Source: a virus
Reading direction: 5' to 3' (one strand)
IMG/VR virus record: IMGVR_UViG_3300028873_000029
Span: 1-47,851 of that record
DNA length: 47,851 nt
Shown: positions 14,239 through 21,997 of the stretch, in pieces
How positions within the stretch are numbered: position 1 is the first letter of the stretch
How the letters are laid out: each line of letters begins with the position of its first letter
The notes under the pieces: model-generated
What the model was told of the DNA's origin: nothing
Database searches by the model: none
The model's input: the letters and a program-made list of their open reading frames with translations, nothing else
Made by a program: the position numbers and the translations under genes

Positions 14239-15795
14239 TTAGAATTGGTGTGTCCAAGTGTCGGAAGGCCCCTCTGCCTTTAGTAGCTTCGCGGCATGAA
14301 GTTTCCACTTTGTATTATGATGATATGGTTGTGGTTCCTCACCGGCAAACTCAGATTCGGGCTTCTGTTCCTTAAATCCATGACCGGGAACCTTGGGCAA
14401 CTTCTGGCCAGCAAAACGAGTCTTGGCAAACTCATTCCAGCTTTTTTCTTGATGTATAGATTTCTTGGCTGCACCACCGCCGCGCTTCTTCTTTTCACCG
14501 GGAATAGGACCAGCCTGCTCGGCTTCCTGATTCTTACGCTGACGCCATGCCCATGTCGTCGCCTGAAGCTGTTCTGGCTCTATATTGACGCCATGCTTGA
14601 CACGAAGATGTTCAGCCGCCTTCAGATAATGATGTTCAATATTTTCATAGACACCCTTGTTCTTCAAGCCTGCCATACCGAAAGCATTGTCAGTAATACG
14701 GGCTCCTGATGCGACAGAGTGAGCGTGACGATCAATAACAACTCTTGGGCGTGAAGGATCGGTCTGACGACCATGTTCTAAGAGATGAGCGAAGGATTTG
14801 ACTTTCTTACCTTTCAGCGCGGTATCATAATGTTCACCAGCAAACATCTTATCATCGACGGCCTTCTGCTTTTCAGATGCCATCATGCCCTGACCCTTAC
14901 CACCGATCCCCTGACCCTTATCAAGAACTTGCACGGCGTCATGATAGTTTTGATAAATTCCGTTCTGTGGGGAATGGTTGGCGATAACACCGGCCACGGT
15001 GCTCATGGAATGGCCCGATCCCTTTGAAAGGAACTTGGTTAGTTTATGTGCGTCGGAATACCAGTTCTTACCGAAAGCCTTCTCTTCAGGATTTGAATCA
15101 TTATAGGCGTTGACAATATTCATATGATCGACAGGATGATTCTTATGCCAGTCCCTACCTTCCTGCATTTTAGCAGCCGTATTGGGCTTCTTCTTCTTGG
15201 CTACGGAAGCAGCCGCCTTTACACCAAGAGTTACCTTTGGCTTCTTTCCAGCAGCAACCTTCTTGACCTCATTAATCTCTTCAATCTCTTCCATGATTTC
15301 GTCATATTCTTCTTTATATTCCAGAAGATGATCGTAGTTTTCCTCAATCTGCTCGACCGATTCGGTTCTCTTGTTAATGACCTGAAAGGCGAGGTTCTTT
15401 AAAAAGAATCCCATCTTGGGGTTAGCCAAGGCTCCATAAGGGTCATTGACGGCAGACGATGTATCCGCCACCAATCCCTCGGAAATCTTATTGACGGCCT
15501 TGTTGACCTGTTTAGAACGATCCTGCGCCTTGTTAATGAGGGCTACCGTCAGCGCCTTCGCCTCGTTGCCCTTCTTGGTGGAGTTGACACCGGCCACGAA
15601 TGATTTGTTACCGATATCATTCTTCGCCTTCTTAATGTACTTGGAAAGAATGGTCTTTGAAAGTTCGTTCAGCGGAGGATTGATTAAAATCTTGGTGCGG
15701 CGCTTCGGCATCTTTTTCTGTTGAGGATTCGGCGCTGACGCGGCGTCTTCCTCCTTCAGACCGAGAACCTTTTTATAGACAGCATTTAAATCCAA
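14239..15795 (-). CDS. Large hypothetical protein with a DUF7178-like C-terminal domain
   Basis: 518 residues. The N-terminal 200 residues are basic and helical (KKMPKRRTKI; a Glu-rich coil near 150-170). From about 205 a globular region reads GRDWH, KNWYSDAHKL, VAGVIANHSPQNGIYQNY, VVIDRHAHSVASG and LQATTWAWRQRKN; this matches the pattern of a phage domain of unknown function (DUF7178 type) with an invariant IDRHA. It could be a virion-associated or injected protein. Initiation is at TTG behind AGGAG (8-base spacing). It follows a strong terminator and an AATAAATA box, so it starts a late transcript. Confidence 0.6.
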   Translation of the reverse strand: MDLNAVYKKVLGLKEEDAASAPNPQQKKMPKRRTKILINPPLNELSKTILSKYIKKAKNDIGNKSFVAGVNSTKKGNEAKALTVALINKAQDRSKQVNKAVNKISEGLVADTSSAVNDPYGALANPKMGFFLKNLAFQVINKRTESVEQIEENYDHLLEYKEEYDEIMEEIEEINEVKKVAAGKKPKVTLGVKAAASVAKKKKPNTAAKMQEGRDWHKNHPVDHMNIVNAYNDSNPEEKAFGKNWYSDAHKLTKFLSKGSGHSMSTVAGVIANHSPQNGIYQNYHDAVQVLDKGQGIGGKGQGMMASEKQKAVDDKMFAGEHYDTALKGKKVKSFAHLLEHGRQTDPSRPRVVIDRHAHSVASGARITDNAFGMAGLKNKGVYENIEHHYLKAAEHLRVKHGVNIEPEQLQATTWAWRQRKNQEAEQAGPIPGEKKKRGGGAAKKSIHQEKSWNEFAKTRFAGQKLPKVPGHGFKEQKPESEFAGEEPQPYHHNTKWKLHAAKLLKAEGPSDTWTHQF

Positions 15796-15818
15796 AGTAC
15801 AATCTCCTAATTTTAATT

Positions 15819-15826
15819 ATTTATTA
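15819..15826 (-). promoter_or_regulatory. Late-type box AATAAATA
   Basis: 24 bases before the TTG start at 15795, just downstream of the terminator at 15839-15871. Confidence 0.5.
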
Positions 15827-15838
15827 TAAGGAGATGTC

Positions 15839-15871
15839 AAAAAAAAATGGCCCGAGTTTCCTCGGGCCATT
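15839..15871 (-). terminator. Intrinsic terminator
   Basis: Stem AATGGCCCGAG / CTCGGGCCATT (11 pairs, GAAA loop in the transcript) followed on the minus strand by nine U residues. It ends the glutaredoxin-RNA ligase transcript and isolates the late structural block. Confidence 0.92.
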
Positions 15872-15897
15872 GTCTGAAATATTTAGGTAATAAAATA

Positions 15898-16152
15898 CTA
15901 CTCTTGAAGCAGGGTCTTTCCAAAGCCTACATTCGTGATTTCATTCAGGAGTGAATCATACCCACCAATCAGACGATTCTCATCGACAATGATCGGAACG
16001 GTATACATCGACGGAAATGCCTCATGTACCCATGAACGGCTAACATCCTTACCAATCACAAATTCTGTGAAGGGGATTTCATGGATGTTTAGAAGTTTCT
16101 TGGCCTTGTCACAAAATGGACAAGGTTCTATTCGTGTATAGACTTTGATCAT
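15898..16152 (-). CDS. Glutaredoxin
   Basis: 84 residues with the classical fold order: beta strand IKVYTRI, redox motif CPFC at residues 11-14, the cis-proline TVPIIV near 52, and GGYD near 64. A dithiol glutaredoxin could reduce the RNR C-terminal cysteines encoded at 5618-6283. It is the last gene before the terminator and 2 bases from the RNA ligase stop. Confidence 0.92.
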   Translation of the reverse strand: MIKVYTRIEPCPFCDKAKKLLNIHEIPFTEFVIGKDVSRSWVHEAFPSMYTVPIIVDENRLIGGYDSLLNEITNVGFGKTLLQE

Positions 16153-16154
16153 GT

Positions 16155-17267
16155 TCAGTCCTTTTCGTTGAGAAGATATCGGTCTGATATCATCTTGAAG
16201 CTAAACTCACCATCGTTTGACTTGAAGACAAGACCCTCGGCGGGATAAGACTTACCATCTTCATTCTGGAAGACGGATTTGTCGGCAAGTTCATGAATAA
16301 AGTCAGCATTCAAAAGGTCGTTAAAGAAGATGCTAGCATAACAAATTGGAGCCAACGTTAATTCAACAGCATAACCTTTCAGCATTCCAATCAGGACGAT
16401 ACGTTCAAACGGAGAAAGATATCGTTTCGTGTCAATGTCATAAATGTCGAACAGATAGAAATCATGCTCCTTGATACCGTATGGATTACCCTGAATTCCG
16501 GGACCAACCAGTTCACCCTGAAGCGCGACGTTCATATTAAGGGCAAGAAGCGCCTCCTTGAGACCCAGCTTACGAGTTACCTTCCAGAAGAGATTTTCTG
16601 ATCCTCCTTCCTTATGAAAATTCTTTTCGGCGTCATCAGCCAAGTTCATGTTGCGGGAGCAAACCCCAAAGTCATCATCATTCTTATAGACCGTCATAGA
16701 CGACCCATCCATCTTGATGGTGACTTCGAATGGCATTGTTTTGTATTTCTCCAACTCCCATTCACGAATGTTCTGATACCGTTCCTGATCCGTCTTCGGA
16801 ATGAACGAGGGGAAGTTGCCCCGCGCGATGCCCTGAAGGCTGGTAGGAATGGGCTTCTCATACTTTTGAATATGGAGAAGTTCGGTCAGGTCTTCTCCCT
16901 CTTCAAGAAAATCGGTCAACAACTGACCATCCTCATTCGTGGCGTTGATGATTTCAGGGAATTCATCCAAAGGCAGGATGAGACCCTGTGAAATCTGACC
17001 CCTCAACTTGATGCTGCGGAGACGGAAGCCATCACCCAAATTCTTGGTTGACTTGAAGCCGCTCTTTCGAAGAAATTCATAACGTTCCTCGACCGGGAGA
17101 AATGAATCAATTTCAAAATAACAAACCAATTCTCCGACAGAATAACCCTTCCGAGAGACAACCCACCACCCATCAATCCGATAGGCGACGATTCTATCGG
17201 CACCGGGAATATCTCTAATCTCGGCAATGCGACGAACTGTCGCCAACTTTCGTGTAATCTCAGTCAT
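16155..17267 (-). CDS. ATP-dependent RNA ligase, DRB0094/Rnl5-like
   Basis: 370 residues. The N-terminal 120 residues form an OB-like domain seen in the Deinococcus DraRnl family (ATVRRIAEIRDIPGADRI, GWWVVSRKGYSVGELVCYFEID). The nucleotidyltransferase core has motif I IKMDGSS with the adenylated Lys near 185, motif Ia/III (GELVGPG, FYLFDIYDI) and motif IV/V (AEGLVFKSN, FSFKMIS). It would seal RNA nicks. A second, T4 RnlA-like ligase is at 34616-35764, so the phage has two different RNA repair ligases. It overlaps the upstream gene by 8 bases. Confidence 0.9.
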   Translation of the reverse strand: MTEITRKLATVRRIAEIRDIPGADRIVAYRIDGWWVVSRKGYSVGELVCYFEIDSFLPVEERYEFLRKSGFKSTKNLGDGFRLRSIKLRGQISQGLILPLDEFPEIINATNEDGQLLTDFLEEGEDLTELLHIQKYEKPIPTSLQGIARGNFPSFIPKTDQERYQNIREWELEKYKTMPFEVTIKMDGSSMTVYKNDDDFGVCSRNMNLADDAEKNFHKEGGSENLFWKVTRKLGLKEALLALNMNVALQGELVGPGIQGNPYGIKEHDFYLFDIYDIDTKRYLSPFERIVLIGMLKGYAVELTLAPICYASIFFNDLLNADFIHELADKSVFQNEDGKSYPAEGLVFKSNDGEFSFKMISDRYLLNEKD

Positions 17268-17505
17268 TTTTAGTTTCCTCTACTTGTTCACGTAATTCTA
17301 ATTCCTTCCTGATCCACTTCATGAGAACAATTCCCTTCTCATAGGAAAGAAGTGTTCCATTTCCAACTTCTTCAAGAGGAATACGAATCTTAAAAAATGC
17401 CTCATTATCCGAGGCGTATGTAAATTCCCCATTTGAAAAACGAAGGAAATTGTAGTTCAATTTTACGAGTTGTGCAAGGGTCATAGAATACTCACCAGCT
17501 TCCAA
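17260..17505 (-). CDS. Hypothetical protein, 81 aa
   Basis: Small alpha/beta protein, no family recognised. An ATG start and overlap with genes on both sides show it is part of the micro-operon 17260-18543. The fold may be a small beta-sheet with a C-terminal basic/acidic helix (WIRKELELREQVEE). Confidence 0.6.
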   Translation of the reverse strand: MEAGEYSMTLAQLVKLNYNFLRFSNGEFTYASDNEAFFKIRIPLEEVGNGTLLSYEKGIVLMKWIRKELELREQVEETKND

Positions 17506-17729
17506 ACACCAGTGGAATCATGTGTACCGATTCCCAATAGGAGATGTCCCTCACGGTCCTGATAGAAGCTGTCATACCACTGATTAAGCTTATGACGAGC
17601 CGTTGTCAACAGCCTATGAAGCTTCAAAGGCTCATAAGCCATGTTATCAGGATAGAAAGTATTCAGAAGGTTCACCGAGCCGTCGTCATACTTGACAAAA
17701 ATAAAATATCCTTCACCAATTTTCAACAA
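17481..17729 (-). CDS. Hypothetical protein, 82 aa, TTG start
   Basis: Reading starts at TTG 17729 (LLKIGEGYFIFVKYDDGS), 8 bases behind AAGGA. A longer frame opens further upstream, but that part is out of frame with a better small membrane ORF (17734-17898) and reads as shadow. The sequence YFIFVKYDDGSVNLLN suggests a beta-rich small protein. It overlaps the next gene by 25 bases. Confidence 0.65.
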   Translation of the reverse strand: MLKIGEGYFIFVKYDDGSVNLLNTFYPDNMAYEPLKLHRLLTTARHKLNQWYDSFYQDREGHLLLGIGTHDSTGVWKLVSIL

Positions 17730-17733
17730 TTTT

Positions 17734-17898
17734 TTATTCCTTATCAAAAAACCAGAAAATCCCAAACGGTCCACAGGTGGCACCACAAAATATACCCAGC
17801 ACAACCATAGTCCGATCATGAAGCATAGCTTTAGTAGAACTAAAGTAAAAGCTGGCAATACCGCTGGTTACCCAGAGAAATGCAAGAATCCAGAACAT
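17734..17898 (-). CDS. Small membrane protein, 54 aa
   Basis: Starts with ATG at 17898 behind GAGG (7-base spacing). Two hydrophobic stretches, residues 1-20 (MFWILAFLWVTSGIASFYF) and about 31-51 (MVVLGIFCGATCGPFGIFW), separated by a short basic turn, then a charged DKE tail. Its stop lies a few bases before the TTG start of the next gene. Not recognised; shape is like small phage membrane peptides. Confidence 0.6.
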   Translation of the reverse strand: MFWILAFLWVTSGIASFYFSSTKAMLHDRTMVVLGIFCGATCGPFGIFWFFDKE

Positions 17899-17902
17899 TA
17901 TA

Positions 17903-17962
17903 TTACCTCATGGACAGTAGAAAAGAAAACAAAGCGAAACAAAAACAAAACCAGAATATCAT
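17903..17962 (-). CDS. Very small hydrophobic peptide, 19 aa
   Basis: MIFWFCFCFALFSFLLSMR. ATG at 17962 sits 4 bases behind AGGAG and overlaps the previous stop by ATGA. The peptide is a single membrane segment of aromatic residues. It may be a regulatory leader as much as a functional product. Confidence 0.4.
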   Translation of the reverse strand: MIFWFCFCFALFSFLLSMR

Positions 17963-18009
17963 ATTACTCCTATGAGTAGTAAAACAACAATAATAATGAT
18001 AAATGTCAT
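17959..18009 (-). CDS. Very small hydrophobic peptide, 16 aa
   Basis: MTFIIIIVVLLLIGVI. Its ATG shares one base with the previous stop (TAATG), so it would be reached by reinitiation. Entirely a membrane segment. Too short to be judged by composition; support is the junction pattern only. Confidence 0.35.
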   Translation of the reverse strand: MTFIIIIVVLLLIGVI

Positions 18010-18119
18010 TAGAACCTCATAATCGAAGTGATATAAAAGCGTGTTCCTTGGAAGTATCCGAAGGTCATGGCGTTGAGAAATGCGTCGTAACGGCCTACTA
18101 GATTATCATTCGTCATCAT
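18009..18119 (-). CDS. Small protein, 36 aa
   Basis: Starts at ATG 18119 (ATG-ATG, five bases behind GGGGAG) inside the end of the 18106-18543 gene and runs to a TAA shared with the next ATG. Sequence MMTNDNLVGRYDAFLNAM then an aromatic C-terminus (FGYFQGTRFYI). No family recognised. Confidence 0.5.
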   Translation of the reverse strand: MMTNDNLVGRYDAFLNAMTFGYFQGTRFYITSIMRF

Positions 18120-18543
18120 ACAAACTCCCCTCGTCTTCGTTAAAATAAATGTCATCTTCGTCATCACCCTGCGTATCTATAAAGATATCTCCAAAGTGGA
18201 GGAAGCCGTTGTTGTTGAAACATTCGAAGTTCCGATCAAACTCAATCATGGTATGACCAGAAGGAACGTCGGTACCTTCCCGAAAAGGAATTATGCCTAT
18301 CAAACCGGAGTCAACAGGATAGGAATTACCCATGTCGTCTTCAAATTTACCATCGCCATGGGTAGTATGAAAGACCACAACTATTGTATTAACATCCAGA
18401 AGAAATCCCATCCCCTCGTCGTCAACAAAATCATTTGATTCGATAAAGCGTAGCCAGTCGTCTTGATCCTTGTCTGAAAAGAAATATGCAGGGTCTCCTA
18501 TAGTATATTTACCAGCAGGCAAATTATAAATCTGCAACGTCAT
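18106..18543 (-). CDS. Hypothetical acidic protein, IGDP family
   Basis: 145 residues, strongly acidic. The N-terminus YNLPAGKYTIGDPAYFF is the YxIGDP.Y signature of small phage and bacterial proteins of unknown function; the middle has DVNTIVVVFHTTHGDG and the C-terminus is Asp/Glu-rich (DDEDDIYFNEDEG). No enzymatic motif can be asserted. It opens a run of overlapping small ORFs to 17481. Confidence 0.65.
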   Translation of the reverse strand: MTLQIYNLPAGKYTIGDPAYFFSDKDQDDWLRFIESNDFVDDEGMGFLLDVNTIVVVFHTTHGDGKFEDDMGNSYPVDSGLIGIIPFREGTDVPSGHTMIEFDRNFECFNNNGFLHFGDIFIDTQGDDEDDIYFNEDEGSLYDDE

Positions 18544-18572
18544 AACTCCTTTGAGATGTAAGATGAAAAAAT

Positions 18573-18663
18573 TGGTCGGCCCTCTAGGTTACGCTCCTAG
18601 TCAAGAACACCCATCTGATGCTAAAGGGTTTATAAATCCCTCCCGCGTCTAACGCCAGAGCCG
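18573..18663 (-). tRNA. tRNA-like gene with long variable arm, anticodon uncertain
   Basis: A seven-pair acceptor stem (CGGCTCT / AGGGCCG, one G-U), encoded ACCA, and a T-stem CTAGG/CCTAG adjacent to it. The D-stem is GCG/CGC with a 5-base loop. The anticodon arm is AGGGA-TTTATAA-ACCCT, with a mismatch at the loop edge and TAT as the most likely triplet. The variable region is 24 bases. The T-loop is AGCGTAA, lacking the normal TTC. It resembles tRNA-Tyr at 39408-39494 in the T-arm. Whether it is a functional class II tRNA is open. Confidence 0.5.
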
Positions 18664-18676
18664 GAACCTTTATTTA

Positions 18677-19018
18677 TTATAGATTTTCTTCGATGTAATC
18701 CGCAATCCTATTGAAAGACCAGTTATGAAGATCATTCGCCTTCATGAGATACTCCTGATCATCCCAATCTAGGCCGACCTTTTTAAGATGCTCATCATCC
18801 AACTCGAAAGTATATCGATTTTTAGTTGGAATATAATGCGCCTCATCACGAGAATCACTGAAGAAATCCTTGTGAATACATTCACCCAAAACACCTAGGC
18901 AACAGTACCGTGGTCCTGCACCCTTATCCCTGCTTCTCTTCTTCAGGGCTTCACGCCCCTGCTTGTAATCACCGGAACGAAGAGCCTCCAACCACTTAGT
19001 CTTATATTCCTCAATCAT
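18677..19018 (-). CDS. Conserved phage hypothetical protein
   Basis: 113 residues. Pattern KTKWLEALRSGDYKQG ... RYCCLGVLGE ... NDLHNWSFNRIADYIEENL matches a family widespread in phages and prophages with a CCLGVL core and IADYIE C-terminus; function unknown. It has its own promoter at 19068-19096 and lies upstream of the tRNA-like gene. Confidence 0.7.
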   Translation of the reverse strand: MIEEYKTKWLEALRSGDYKQGREALKKRSRDKGAGPRYCCLGVLGECIHKDFFSDSRDEAHYIPTKNRYTFELDDEHLKKVGLDWDDQEYLMKANDLHNWSFNRIADYIEENL

Positions 19019-19067
19019 TATGATCTTTATCCTTTGAATGAGAGACGATCCCCGTCTCCATGTCCCG

Positions 19068-19096
19068 GTTATAAGAGGTTAGAACTTCTAAGTCAA
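19068..19096 (-). promoter_or_regulatory. Sigma-70-type promoter
   Basis: TTGACT at 19096-19091 and TATAAC at 19073-19068, spacer 17, 50 bases before the 19018 start. It also overlaps an inverted motif TTAGAAGTTCTAA. Confidence 0.55.
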
Positions 19097-19107
19097 TAGG
19101 AAAATTT

Positions 19108-19551
19108 CTATTTTTGAACTTTTTTTCGGGGCCGGTGAGCAGGAGAATATTTCTTGACCATCTTAGATTCGCAACGTTCGAACATCACTTGGCTTTTACC
19201 GAATTTCATCCTCTTTTTTTCAACTTCGTATGCCACCAACTTTATTGTCGTCGTTTTCGCCAGCATTTTTCTAACAATTGGGTTGAAAAATTTATAATAT
19301 TGTCGAAGAGACTCAAACCCACAATAGTCAATACCACCACGAAAATCTACTATTCCATCCTCTCGCGGCTCAGGCATACGATGAGGGTCTTTTGGATGAA
19401 AATTCCACGACCAGAAATTATATTTTCCTTCATTCTTATAAAAAAGAGGTTCGGTTATGTTTCTAAGTGGCCTTCCAAATTTATAGTTGTAGACGCCACT
19501 TCTCGTGGCGTCATCTTCCAGCCGCCAAACGATGACTTTTTCATTTCCCAT
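19108..19551 (-). CDS. Hypothetical phage protein, 147 aa
   Basis: The start ATG at 19551 is chosen because GGGG lies 9 bases upstream and the conserved-looking N-terminus VIVWRLEDDATRSGVYN begins there; an upstream in-frame extension overlaps the divergent gene. The VWR.E....GVY pattern is common in small phage proteins of unknown role. The C-terminus is very basic (SKMVKKYSPAHRPRKK), so nucleic-acid contact is possible. Confidence 0.6.
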   Translation of the reverse strand: MGNEKVIVWRLEDDATRSGVYNYKFGRPLRNITEPLFYKNEGKYNFWSWNFHPKDPHRMPEPREDGIVDFRGGIDYCGFESLRQYYKFFNPIVRKMLAKTTTIKLVAYEVEKKRMKFGKSQVMFERCESKMVKKYSPAHRPRKKVQK

Positions 19552-19619
19552 GTTACACAACCCCATAATCAGTTTTAAACTTCTAACAGAATGTCCCTTA
19601 GAAGTCAATCCTAAAACGC

Positions 19620-19627
19620 AATAAATA
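19620..19627 (+). promoter_or_regulatory. Late-type box AATAAATA
   Basis: 23 bases before the plus-strand start at 19650; ribosome site AGAGGA in between. Heads the tail gene trio. Confidence 0.55.
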
Positions 19628-19649
19628 TGAAAAACAAGAGGATTCATGA

Positions 19650-20249
19650 ATGTATAAGTTTGAGCAACTTGCGAAAACGGCCAAGCTGAAAGGCTTCGAC
19701 CTGAAGAAGGATGCGGAGGAAGCGCGGGAGTGGTTCCGACAGAAGGCCTATGGCACGAAGTATGTCAATCCAAAAGACTTTCAAAAAAATGCCACCGCCT
19801 TCCAGAATATCGAACAAATCAGCCCAAATTCTATCGGGAAACTGTACTTCTTCGCCTATGATCCAAAGCATAAGCTGACGCTAGAATACTATGACGTATT
19901 TCCACTTATCTTTCCAATTGAATTTTATAGTGATGGATTTCTCGGCATCAACCTCCATTACCTTCCTCCTTTCATGAGAGCGAAGTTGATGGATGCTCTT
20001 TATAAGACCATGAATAATGACAAGTATGATAAGACTTCCAAGCTGGTCATCACCTACCAGATTCTCAAGGCGGCGGGTCAGTTTAAATTATTCAAACCTT
20101 GTGTTCATCGATATCTCTTCGCCCACATCAGAAGTCCCTTCCAATATGTTCCACCCACGGCTTGGGACTACGCCATCCTGTTGCCATTAAATAGATTTAA
20201 AAAGAAGTCTGCCGAGTATGTGTGGGCTGCTAGTTTATTAAAAACTTAA
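19650..20249 (+). CDS. Conserved T4-like structural or maturation protein (gp2-like candidate)
   Basis: 199 residues. The segment IGKLYFFAYDPKHKLTLEYYDVFPLIFPIEFY followed by GFLGINLHYLPPF is a strongly conserved block in T4-superfamily phages; I recall relatives labelled DNA end protector (gp2), but this is memory and not certain. It starts the plus-strand block with a tail-tube-fold gene and the gp26 gene, so a tail or head-completion role is likely. No signal, no membrane segment. Confidence 0.6.
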   Translation: MYKFEQLAKTAKLKGFDLKKDAEEAREWFRQKAYGTKYVNPKDFQKNATAFQNIEQISPNSIGKLYFFAYDPKHKLTLEYYDVFPLIFPIEFYSDGFLGINLHYLPPFMRAKLMDALYKTMNNDKYDKTSKLVITYQILKAAGQFKLFKPCVHRYLFAHIRSPFQYVPPTAWDYAILLPLNRFKKKSAEYVWAASLLKT

Positions 20250-20258
20250 GGGAACGAT

Positions 20259-20879
20259 ATGGCATTTAATATCAACGATTTCATAACAAATATACAGCAG
20301 TACGGGGTATCCAGTAGCTCTAAATTTGATGTGAATATCACCCTACCAAACATATTCAGTAATGCCAAGAATGGTGACATTCTACAGTCGGAGTTGCCCC
20401 AACTTCTGGCTTTCAGAGCCGAGAGTGTGAATCTCCCCGTCGCCGCGCTTCTTTCGAACGAAACGGCGCGTTATGGCCTTGGACCATCGGTGAAGACGCC
20501 ATATAACGCCGTCTTTGGCGACATCAAGATAACCTTCATCGCGGATAAGAGTGGCACTATTTACACATTCTTTTATTCATGGATTAATTCGATTTATAAC
20601 TTTTCCGAGACCAGCACCACATCAGGAACCTCGACGGGCGGCAGCACCACCAGCATCACGCTTCCTAGATATACGACGATGTATGACGACGATATTGTCG
20701 CACCTAATATCAGTATAAATATATATGACAACCTCGGAAACATCATCCAGACGGTCTTCGTGACAAGAGCGAAGCCCATCATGTTCTCGGCGTCACCCCT
20801 AATATGGGAACAGACCAACAACTTATTTAAAATAACTGTAGGATTCACCTTCAAAGAGTGGTCTTTGGCGGTTTCATAA
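20259..20879 (+). CDS. Tail tube-fold protein (gp54/gp19 family)
   Basis: 206 residues. The order FDVNITLP, FRAESVNLPV, GDIKITFIADKSG, FFYSWINSIYNF and a late FKITVGFTFKEWSLAV is the T4 tail-tube family fold as found in the baseplate tube initiator gp54 or tube gp19. The location next to gp26-type genes favours gp54, the baseplate part on which the tube polymerises. A loop around residues 125-145 is Ser/Thr/Gly-rich. The 43009-43533 gene is a second member. Confidence 0.7.
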   Translation: MAFNINDFITNIQQYGVSSSSKFDVNITLPNIFSNAKNGDILQSELPQLLAFRAESVNLPVAALLSNETARYGLGPSVKTPYNAVFGDIKITFIADKSGTIYTFFYSWINSIYNFSETSTTSGTSTGGSTTSITLPRYTTMYDDDIVAPNISINIYDNLGNIIQTVFVTRAKPIMFSASPLIWEQTNNLFKITVGFTFKEWSLAVS

Positions 20880-20888
20880 GGAAATGAA

Positions 20889-21593
20889 ATGATACCTAAA
20901 ATTGTATATCCAATATTTTTTATTGACCAGCCTTCTACTAAAAAGAAACTAGCCTTCCGCCGATACCTCGTCAAGGAGGAAAAGATTCTCCTTCTCGCCA
21001 AGGAGAGTAAGGACATCAACGATATTCTCAGGGCTATCAAGGACGTGGTGAATGTATGCTGTCAGGAAGAAGACTTCAACGTCAACGAGATTCCACTCTT
21101 CGATCTGGAATTTATATTTCTAAGGCTTCGCGCCGCCTCGGTCAACAATATGGAAAATTTCGTAGTCAAAGATGTTGAAGATGGAAAGGAATATCCTCTT
21201 TCAATTAATTTTAATGATGTTGAGGTTCAATTCGATGAAAACGCCCCCGACAAGAATATCAAGGTGGACGATAAGACGGTTATGGTGATGCAATATCCGA
21301 TGGCCTCGATCTACGACAACAAAGACTTCAAGGAACGTCTGGCAGCGGAAGGCCTGTTCGAATTAGTTGTAAATTGTGTTGATAAGGTGTTCAGTAACGA
21401 CGAATATATCGAGATGTCACACTTGGAACTGCGGGATTTTATTGACAGCCTCGACGTAAAGACCTTTCATAAAATTAAGGACTTCCTACTATCAACGCCA
21501 TCAATTCGCCACTCTCTGAAATATATAAACAGTAATGGCAACGAAAAAATTCTGACCTTTAACTCACTTATGGATTTTTTTTTGTATCTCTAA
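20889..21593 (+). CDS. 26: Baseplate hub assembly protein, T4 gp26-like
   Basis: 234 residues. FRRYLVKEEKILLLAKESKD, VNVCCQEEDFNVNEIPLFDLEFIFLRLRAASV is the T4 baseplate hub assembly (gp26) signature. It ends with a TAA at 21591-21593, just after nine T residues. A -1 shift on that run joins it to a 61-codon frame (21584-21769) with a gp51-type sequence (see separate entry). The ribosome site AAGGAAATG lies at the start. Needed for hub assembly, not present in the virion in T4. Confidence 0.85.
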   Translation: MIPKIVYPIFFIDQPSTKKKLAFRRYLVKEEKILLLAKESKDINDILRAIKDVVNVCCQEEDFNVNEIPLFDLEFIFLRLRAASVNNMENFVVKDVEDGKEYPLSINFNDVEVQFDENAPDKNIKVDDKTVMVMQYPMASIYDNKDFKERLAAEGLFELVVNCVDKVFSNDEYIEMSHLELRDFIDSLDVKTFHKIKDFLLSTPSIRHSLKYINSNGNEKILTFNSLMDFFLYL

Positions 21594-21769
21594 TCCATAA
21601 TACTCTAAGCGCGTATTATTCGACAAACTTTGCCCTGCGGCACCATCACGGTTATTCTCTGGAAGAAATTGAAAATGAAATACCATTTGAAAGGACTTTA
21701 ACCCTTCAAATGGTTTCCAAGACTATTCAACAGGCTGATGAAGCAAATAGACTCAATCAGTCTATGTAA
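20889..21769 (+). CDS. gp26-gp51-like fusion by programmed -1 frameshift
   Basis: At 21575-21583 nine T residues (frame 0: GAT TTT TTT TTG) allow a -1 slip to TTT TTT TTT GTA. The new frame has 61 codons after the slip, starting VSLIHNTLSAYYSTNFALR and continuing HHHGYSLEEIENEIPFER, which looks like the T4 gp51 hub-assembly protein. That frame has a stop shortly upstream and no ATG, GTG or TTG before its conserved part, so it can only be made by shifting. Analogy: tail-assembly chaperone frameshifts in many phages. The shift efficiency is unknown. Confidence 0.7.
21575..21583 (+). promoter_or_regulatory. T9 slippery site for -1 frameshift
   Basis: Run of nine T residues ten to eighteen bases before the gp26 stop. 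It permits re-pairing of TTT codons after a one-base backward slip into the gp51-like frame. Confidence 0.65.
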
Positions 21770-21964
21770 TCACTTCTTCTTGGTGAGAATCTTCTTGATC
21801 CAAGAAGTCTTGTCTCCACCTTCACGCTCCTGACCCGTCTTGTCGTCTGGTCTTATCGAGGCATGAATTGCGTTTGACTTCTTTTCGGGCTTCTTGTCGT
21901 TGCCAATATCCTTATCTGATTCGTGGATACTGGCGTGGATACAATTTTTTGTATTGTCTGACAT
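21770..21964 (-). CDS. Hypothetical small acidic/basic protein, 64 aa
   Basis: Low-complexity, probably disordered protein with a twice-used IHASI motif (CIHASIHESDKD and AIHASIRPDDKT) and a Lys-rich tail. Not recognised. Convergent with the gp26-51 frame, stops meeting at 21769/21770. A repeated IHASI segment might be a peptide-binding or processing motif. Confidence 0.5.
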   Translation of the reverse strand: MSDNTKNCIHASIHESDKDIGNDKKPEKKSNAIHASIRPDDKTGQEREGGDKTSWIKKILTKKK

Positions 21965-21997
21965 TTTTATTCTCCTTTTTTGTGAGTTCTTAATATA

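Noticed and set aside
17730-17858. N-terminal part of a 125-residue frame upstream of TTG 17729
   Set aside because: It is out of frame with a better small membrane ORF with its own ribosome site.
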